From: Candidatus Nanohalococcus occultus
GTDB taxonomy: Archaea; Nanohalarchaeota; Nanosalinia; Nanosalinales; Nanosalinaceae
Length of the DNA: 64,000 bases
Assembly (NCBI RefSeq): GCF_029207735.1
Contig: NZ_CP104395.1
Span: 62,001 to 126,000 of the forward strand
Direction: 5' to 3'
Made by a program: the position numbers and the translations under genes. Each line of letters starts with the position of its first letter. Within the stretch, counting starts at the first letter, position 1. The notes under the pieces were generated by a model, which was given only the letters and a program-made list of their open reading frames with translations, was not told where the DNA came from and did not search any database. Positions 59,962 to 64,000 of the stretch are shown piece after piece.

Positions 59962-61179
59962 TCACTTTGAGGCAAGTTTTTTCTCAACCTGCTGTTGGAA
60001 ATCCATTAAGTGTTCGGTTATAACTGCGAATCCTTCGTGAGGGTGATCGAAGTACGAAAAGTAGTTGTGTACGTTCCCGTCCTCGTAGGTCTTCGTAGCG
60101 ATGTGGTGTAGGTGATCTGAGGTCAGGAATTTTCTCCAGACGTCTTTGATCTCCGGATCGTCCAGCTTCTTCACCTTGCTTTCCAGATCCTGCATCTTCT
60201 CGAAAAGCATTTTCTGCATCGGGTTGCCAAGCCATGCGCTCGCATCCATCTCCTGGTCAGCCCATGAAACGGTGTTGTACTCGAAGGCATCGAACTCTCC
60301 GACCGGCTCGTTTTCCTCTACGACGTCCCGGACCTTCGCGAACTTGATATCGCGTTCGGCGAACTCATGTGGCAGTGCTTCTAGGAACCAGAGGATTCCG
60401 GTGCCTTCCCAGTGGTGTTCTCCGAAGGTCTCATAGTCCATAAACAGGTTGATCATATCGCCTTCGGTCTCATCTATCCATGCGGCATACTTTTCAGCTG
60501 TCAGAGGGAACTCGCTCCACCATTCTGCGGAAAACCTGTATCCAACATCGTCGGTCAGCTTCCTGTTGCGCAGCATGATCGCCGGTGAGTCTTCTGCTAC
60601 AAACTCCGGGACCTTGTAAGTATGGTTAGCTGAACGCCAGCCAAGTATTCGGTCAGCACCTTCCGTAAATATTCCTTTGTATCCTTCCTCGCCCGCGATC
60701 TTCCCGATCTCGTTGTGGTAGATCAATTCTGTATTCGTCATTACCTGAGGGGTGACTCCGAAGGTGTCTTCTATAATCTCTCTGTGATGGTTTAGCTGCC
60801 AGCGGAACTCCTCTTTGTCCTCGAAAAGACCTGCCAGTGAGTGGAAGTATGCCTGGCCGATGAAATCAATCGAGGAATCCGGGAAGCTGTTTAGCATATC
60901 GATTAGCTCGGGGTGGTACTCTTTGGCCTGTTCGATCCAAGACGTTGAGATCGAGAAGTTGACTTTCAATTCGTTTTCCGTTCCCTCAAGTTCCTTTGCC
61001 GCCCGCAGTAGCCGTTCGGTCGCAGGGAAATAACAGTTTTCCGCCACGTCCTTGAAGAAATGCTCGTTCATCTCATCGTCAAAATAACGGTCGTAAAGAG
61101 CGTCTGCGTCCTTTTTTACTCCGTCTACTCTCAGACGGTGTGGTTGATGTACTTCGAACGAAAGGGTTACCGGCGGCAT
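59962..61179 (-). CDS. GH57 alpha-amylase-family glycoside hydrolase
   Basis: The 405-residue protein opens LSFEVHQPHRLRV, contains the nucleophile-region MTNTELIYHNEIG near residue 150 and the acid-region FMDYETFGEHHW, all hallmarks of GH57 amylases. It has no signal peptide and so would act on internal alpha-glucan. It could supply maltodextrins or glucose to the ADP-dependent kinase. Confidence 0.93.
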   Translation of the reverse strand: MPPVTLSFEVHQPHRLRVDGVKKDADALYDRYFDDEMNEHFFKDVAENCYFPATERLLRAAKELEGTENELKVNFSISTSWIEQAKEYHPELIDMLNSFPDSSIDFIGQAYFHSLAGLFEDKEEFRWQLNHHREIIEDTFGVTPQVMTNTELIYHNEIGKIAGEEGYKGIFTEGADRILGWRSANHTYKVPEFVAEDSPAIMLRNRKLTDDVGYRFSAEWWSEFPLTAEKYAAWIDETEGDMINLFMDYETFGEHHWEGTGILWFLEALPHEFAERDIKFAKVRDVVEENEPVGEFDAFEYNTVSWADQEMDASAWLGNPMQKMLFEKMQDLESKVKKLDDPEIKDVWRKFLTSDHLHHIATKTYEDGNVHNYFSYFDHPHEGFAVITEHLMDFQQQVEKKLASK

Positions 61180-61249
61180 ATTAGAATTTTCTTTTGACGG
61201 GTTAAAAATCGGTCAGTGGTTTAAAGGGACTGATCGCGAATATACTAAT

Positions 61250-61477
61250 ATGGAGATTGAAACCCAGAAGCTAAAAGAGGGCGTCGAGATCACCGTCAGA
61301 TCCGATGAAAAAGTCGCTCTCTCGGTCTGGGACGGAGATTTAGAGGAAATATACTTACCGGAGATGTCGGGCGATAACTCAACTTACTATGTTGAAAAAG
61401 AATCCAGAGAATGGGAAAACGGATTTCAGGTCTTACATCGCGGCGAAGTCGATGAAATAGAAGTAATATCCTCGTAA
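61250..61477 (+). CDS. Small beta-rich hypothetical protein, 75 residues
   Basis: The protein looks beta-rich (GVEITVRSDEKVALSVWDG, STYYVEKESREW, GFQVLHRGEVDEIEVI). TTTAAA is centred 27 nt upstream of the ATG. Its end overlaps the convergent GT4 gene by 52 bases, an unusually long overlap in this window. No family is recognised. Confidence 0.6.
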   Translation: MEIETQKLKEGVEITVRSDEKVALSVWDGDLEEIYLPEMSGDNSTYYVEKESREWENGFQVLHRGEVDEIEVISS

Positions 61478-62487
61478 ATTCTGTAAATTTTCTCAGAACT
61501 ACTTTTCCAAGACCTTTCAGTTGCTATTTCTACATCGGTTTCCAGAGCTTTCTCTATGTTTTCCTTTAGAGAATCCGAGTTACCTTCCGCCTTAAAATAG
61601 GTTTGCTCAGGTAGGATTTCAAGCGCACCGCTCTCAGTAGCAACCACGGGCGTACCACAGCAAGCTGCTTCTGTAATAGTCAGTCCAAACGGCTCGTTTC
61701 TGGATGGGGAGACGAAAACATCAGCTGAGCTGTAGTAATCGCCTAATTCGCTGTCGGGGATAAAGCCTACGAACCTGACGGAATCTTCTATTCCCAGAAG
61801 CTCTACGAACTGTTCAAGCGCGTTTTTCATGTGTCCGGTCCCGCCGAGTACAAGCGTGCCTCTATCCAGCTTCTCGAAAGCCCGGATCAGAAGCTCGATT
61901 CTTTTCTGCTCGGCATGCCGACCTACATAGAAGATCATCTCACCCTCAATCCCTAAATCGGATTTGACGTCTTTTCCATGGGTCTCCGGCTTCTCGTAGC
62001 CGTTGTAGATAACTTCTGGTTGTCTGCTGTATTTTTCATTTACTTCCTCGGCCAGGCTTTCACTGACTGATATCAGGACATCAGATTCTTCGGCTGCGGC
62101 CTTTTCCATTCGCTCAAGCCGTTTCGAGGGTGTTCGGGATCGTCCGGAGCTAAGTGAGTGGAATGTCGAGACCCATTTTACATCGCTGTATTTTTTGGAT
62201 TTGAATCCGGCTTCGGCTCCAAACCAGTCGTGAGTGTGGATTATATCGTAGTCTTCGGCGATCTCTGCGACTTTCTGGCTCATTATCCGGGACCGGTCTA
62301 TCATGTCTCCGTTCCCGGTCTCGATTGGTATCACGTTCTCAAGAGAGGGCGCACGAGCCTCCGGTAAGGCTAGATCGATCCGAACTTCTTCATTTTCCCT
62401 CAGGTGTTTGAATACTTCTGCCACGTGGATGTCCAGCCCGCCATCGATGTCCGGGGGGAAACCCCAGCCGAGCATCAAGACATTCAT
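61426..62487 (-). CDS. GT4-family glycosyltransferase
   Basis: The 353-residue GT-B enzyme has LMLGWGFPPDIDGGLDIHVA at the N-terminus, IIHTHDWFGAEAGFKSKKY, the donor-site MIFYVGRHAEQKRIELLI and VSPSRNEPFGLTITEAACCG. Its start overlaps the GAPDH stop by four bases. The target glycan is unknown; glycogen or surface glycan are both possible. Confidence 0.92.
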   Translation of the reverse strand: MNVLMLGWGFPPDIDGGLDIHVAEVFKHLRENEEVRIDLALPEARAPSLENVIPIETGNGDMIDRSRIMSQKVAEIAEDYDIIHTHDWFGAEAGFKSKKYSDVKWVSTFHSLSSGRSRTPSKRLERMEKAAAEESDVLISVSESLAEEVNEKYSRQPEVIYNGYEKPETHGKDVKSDLGIEGEMIFYVGRHAEQKRIELLIRAFEKLDRGTLVLGGTGHMKNALEQFVELLGIEDSVRFVGFIPDSELGDYYSSADVFVSPSRNEPFGLTITEAACCGTPVVATESGALEILPEQTYFKAEGNSDSLKENIEKALETDVEIATERSWKSSSEKIYRIYEDITSISSTSPRCKT

Positions 62488-63515
62488 TCGATCTCTAATG
62501 CTTCGTTCGTCTTCTGGATGCTGGTCTGTTTGTCCTCCATCTCGAACATCGCACGGATAGCATCAATGTTTTCCGGTACAACAATTGCTTCCTGGTGAAC
62601 CATGTGAATCCAGTAAGCTGTTCCGTCCTCAACGGTGACGGTTTCCTTCCAGACTCCTGCTTCCGGCATATCGCTTCGAGGTCTTTCAAGATCTCTCATC
62701 ATCTCATGTACTTTCCCCGTTGAATCGTATCCGTCTTCTGCCTCGATCAGACGTACGCGTGGCTGGCCGTCGAATGCGTCCAAGACTTCCTGTTCGCTGA
62801 CATCTTCTTCCAGATTCGCGGTAACCATGTGGACGTGTCCGTAGGTCACAGGTACTTTGACTGCAAGCGTTTTGATGTCCAGATCGGGCATCACTGCCTG
62901 CACGTCCGGTCCGTGGTGGCTTGGAACCTCTGTAACAGGGATTGTTGAGTTGATAGGTCCGCGCCCGTCCTGCGGGATGTCTCCTCCACGTCTAACCAGG
63001 TTTGCTACAGCATCTTCGACTCCGAAGGCTTCATCGACTGCGCTCATTGTTCTTGAAAGAGAGGTGGTGTTACAGGATACGACTTTCACAAAATCTTTTC
63101 CTTCTGCTTTTTCGTAGTTGGCATCGGCGTTGAACGCGACAGGTGCGATCTCTGGGTCGGCTCCTCCCTGGAAGATTGCTTTGACGCCGTTTGGCTCGTA
63201 AAGATTTTCCTTGTTTGCCTTATCGATTCCGGGCGGTGTGGCATCGATGACTACATCGACTTCTCCTGCCTCGATTAGCTCTTCCAGTACGCCTTCGACG
63301 TGGAAACCCTGGCTTTCCAGATTCTCCTTTCCGTCCTCGTTTGAAGCGTAAAGATCAGTTCCATGAAGCGCGCCTTTCTCCTTCAGTACGGTTCTCAAAC
63401 CTCCGTTCTGGGATACATCGGAGATCGCTCTCAAAGTCATATCGTCCTGTTTTTTGACAGCTTCCGCTGTTCTCTTCCCGATCGTTCCGATTCCGTTTAC
63501 AACTACGTTTACCAT
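62484..63515 (-). CDS. gap: Type II glyceraldehyde-3-phosphate dehydrogenase
   Basis: The 343-residue archaeal enzyme has the Rossmann start VVVNGIGTIGKRTAEAV, the catalytic Cys in VSCNTTSLSR and RRGGDIPQDGRGPINS. It oxidises glyceraldehyde 3-phosphate (or works in reverse). With tpiA, pgi and the kinase in the same region it makes up most of an upper-to-middle glycolytic route. Confidence 0.95.
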   Translation of the reverse strand: MVNVVVNGIGTIGKRTAEAVKKQDDMTLRAISDVSQNGGLRTVLKEKGALHGTDLYASNEDGKENLESQGFHVEGVLEELIEAGEVDVVIDATPPGIDKANKENLYEPNGVKAIFQGGADPEIAPVAFNADANYEKAEGKDFVKVVSCNTTSLSRTMSAVDEAFGVEDAVANLVRRGGDIPQDGRGPINSTIPVTEVPSHHGPDVQAVMPDLDIKTLAVKVPVTYGHVHMVTANLEEDVSEQEVLDAFDGQPRVRLIEAEDGYDSTGKVHEMMRDLERPRSDMPEAGVWKETVTVEDGTAYWIHMVHQEAIVVPENIDAIRAMFEMEDKQTSIQKTNEALEIE

Positions 63516-63563
63516 TGTTACAACTAGGTTTTGGCTCTCGCAGAATAAAAGTTGATGTAGGGG

Positions 63564-64000
63564 TTACTCGAATTCCGATAGGTTCTCGATCTTCCCTGCT
63601 CCGTCACCGGTGCCGCGGTTATGGAAAACCCTTTCCGCTGCTCTGTCAATTACCGCGGTGTATTCTTCAGTGTTTCTTATCTCGATGTCGCCTCGGCAGT
63701 CAACCCGCATCTCGTTGAGGTAATGGCCTTGCCAGCCTTCCTCACGCAGTAGGCCGAAAACTTTCGTGATCCATGAAGGGCTTGGCTTCGGTCGTTCCAC
63801 GAAAAAGTAGCCGCCGGTCATGTGGCCGAACTCGATAGCAGTAACAAGTCTCTTCGCTCCTTCGCCGTCATCTTTTTCCTCAAGATCTGTGACTTCCATC
63901 GGTATTGAATCGTTTTCCACTCGTATATCCGGCTCGCTCCAGACACTGTAAATCTTGAAGCTGTTAAAATCCTCTGTCTGAAGCTCTTCGTTCTCGAAAC
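63564..64000 (-). CDS. Hypothetical protein, 5' end outside the window (partial)
   Basis: The reading frame stays open from 63564 to the window edge and encodes ENEELQTEDFNSFKIYSVW upstream of the first internal Met, so the gene starts outside. The visible part contains AIEFGHMTGGYFFVERPKPS and CRGDIEIRNTEEYTAVIDRA. I do not recognise the family. Confidence 0.75.
   Translation of the reverse strand, partial: FENEELQTEDFNSFKIYSVWSEPDIRVENDSIPMEVTDLEEKDDGEGAKRLVTAIEFGHMTGGYFFVERPKPSPSWITKVFGLLREEGWQGHYLNEMRVDCRGDIEIRNTEEYTAVIDRAAERVFHNRGTGDGAGKIENLSEFE

Noticed and set aside
1-64000. tRNA, rRNA, CRISPR arrays, insertion sequences
   Set aside because: Reading the gaps found no cloverleaf, no spaced direct repeats of CRISPR type, and no transposase or integrase.

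Overview
The window reads as a chromosomal segment of a halophilic DPANN archaeon, most likely a nanohaloarchaeon. The proteins are strongly acidic (long Asp/Glu tails on L10 and L12, acidic hypotheticals). The information-processing set is archaeal: RadB, Cdc48, Spt5, SecE, P0/L12, archaeal TyrRS and AlaRS. The metabolism is a compact glycogen/sugar pathway with a eukaryote-type (GT3) glycogen synthase, a GH57 amylase and an ADP-dependent sugar kinase. LeuRS and SerRS look bacterial in type. No rRNA, tRNA, CRISPR array or transposase was recognised. Species-level assignment is inference. Most first genes of transcription units have an AT-rich TATA-like box centred 26-30 nt upstream of the start codon, so leaderless mRNAs appear to be the rule. 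A minority, including L12, SecE, an antitoxin and several tiny acidic proteins, have strong GGAGGTGA-type Shine-Dalgarno (SD) sites.

Layout. 1-6.9 kb: malic enzyme, methionine aminopeptidase, a DsbA-like thiol oxidoreductase with a small membrane partner, Cdc48 and RadB. 6.9-11.3 kb: two clusters of very small acidic proteins, several preceded by tiny translationally coupled ORFs, on both sides of topA. 11.3-19.8 kb: SerRS, Ogt, TyrRS, a YbaK-type deacylase, RtcA, a winged-helix gene, a possible PD-(D/E)XK protein, Hsp20, and a photolyase-related protein that has lost its Fe-S cysteines. 19.9-29.3 kb: two S-layer paralogues in the same orientation, enclosing two divergent toxin-antitoxin modules, with a SecB-like gene at the end. 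29.4-34.8 kb: a Fic protein, two membrane-anchored proteins and AlaRS. 34.9-39.7 kb: ribosomal proteins L12, P0, L1 and L11, then Spt5 and SecE; an unknown gene on the opposite strand splits L12 from P0. 39.8-48.6 kb: a pilin-like protein with a LamG-like domain, FtsZ, FKBP, VanZ-like, LeuRS, and two MinD-type ATPases around a membrane-anchored protein.

48.6-63.5 kb is a carbohydrate island: HIT protein, phosphohexomutase, ADP-dependent kinase, triosephosphate isomerase, debranching enzyme, glycogen synthase, phosphoglucose isomerase, a lone N-terminal glycosyltransferase domain, two GT4 glycosyltransferases, an alpha/beta hydrolase, GH57 amylase and type II GAPDH. Together these would store and mobilise a glycogen-like polymer and feed glycolysis. 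Both window ends cut through genes.

The signals most worth a second look are the tiny-protein clusters with coupled leader ORFs, the S-layer pair enclosing two addiction modules, the Fe-S-free photolyase homologue, the Ca-loop-like repeat insert in one S-layer protein, the half glycosyltransferase, and the three-hairpin leader of the P0 gene.
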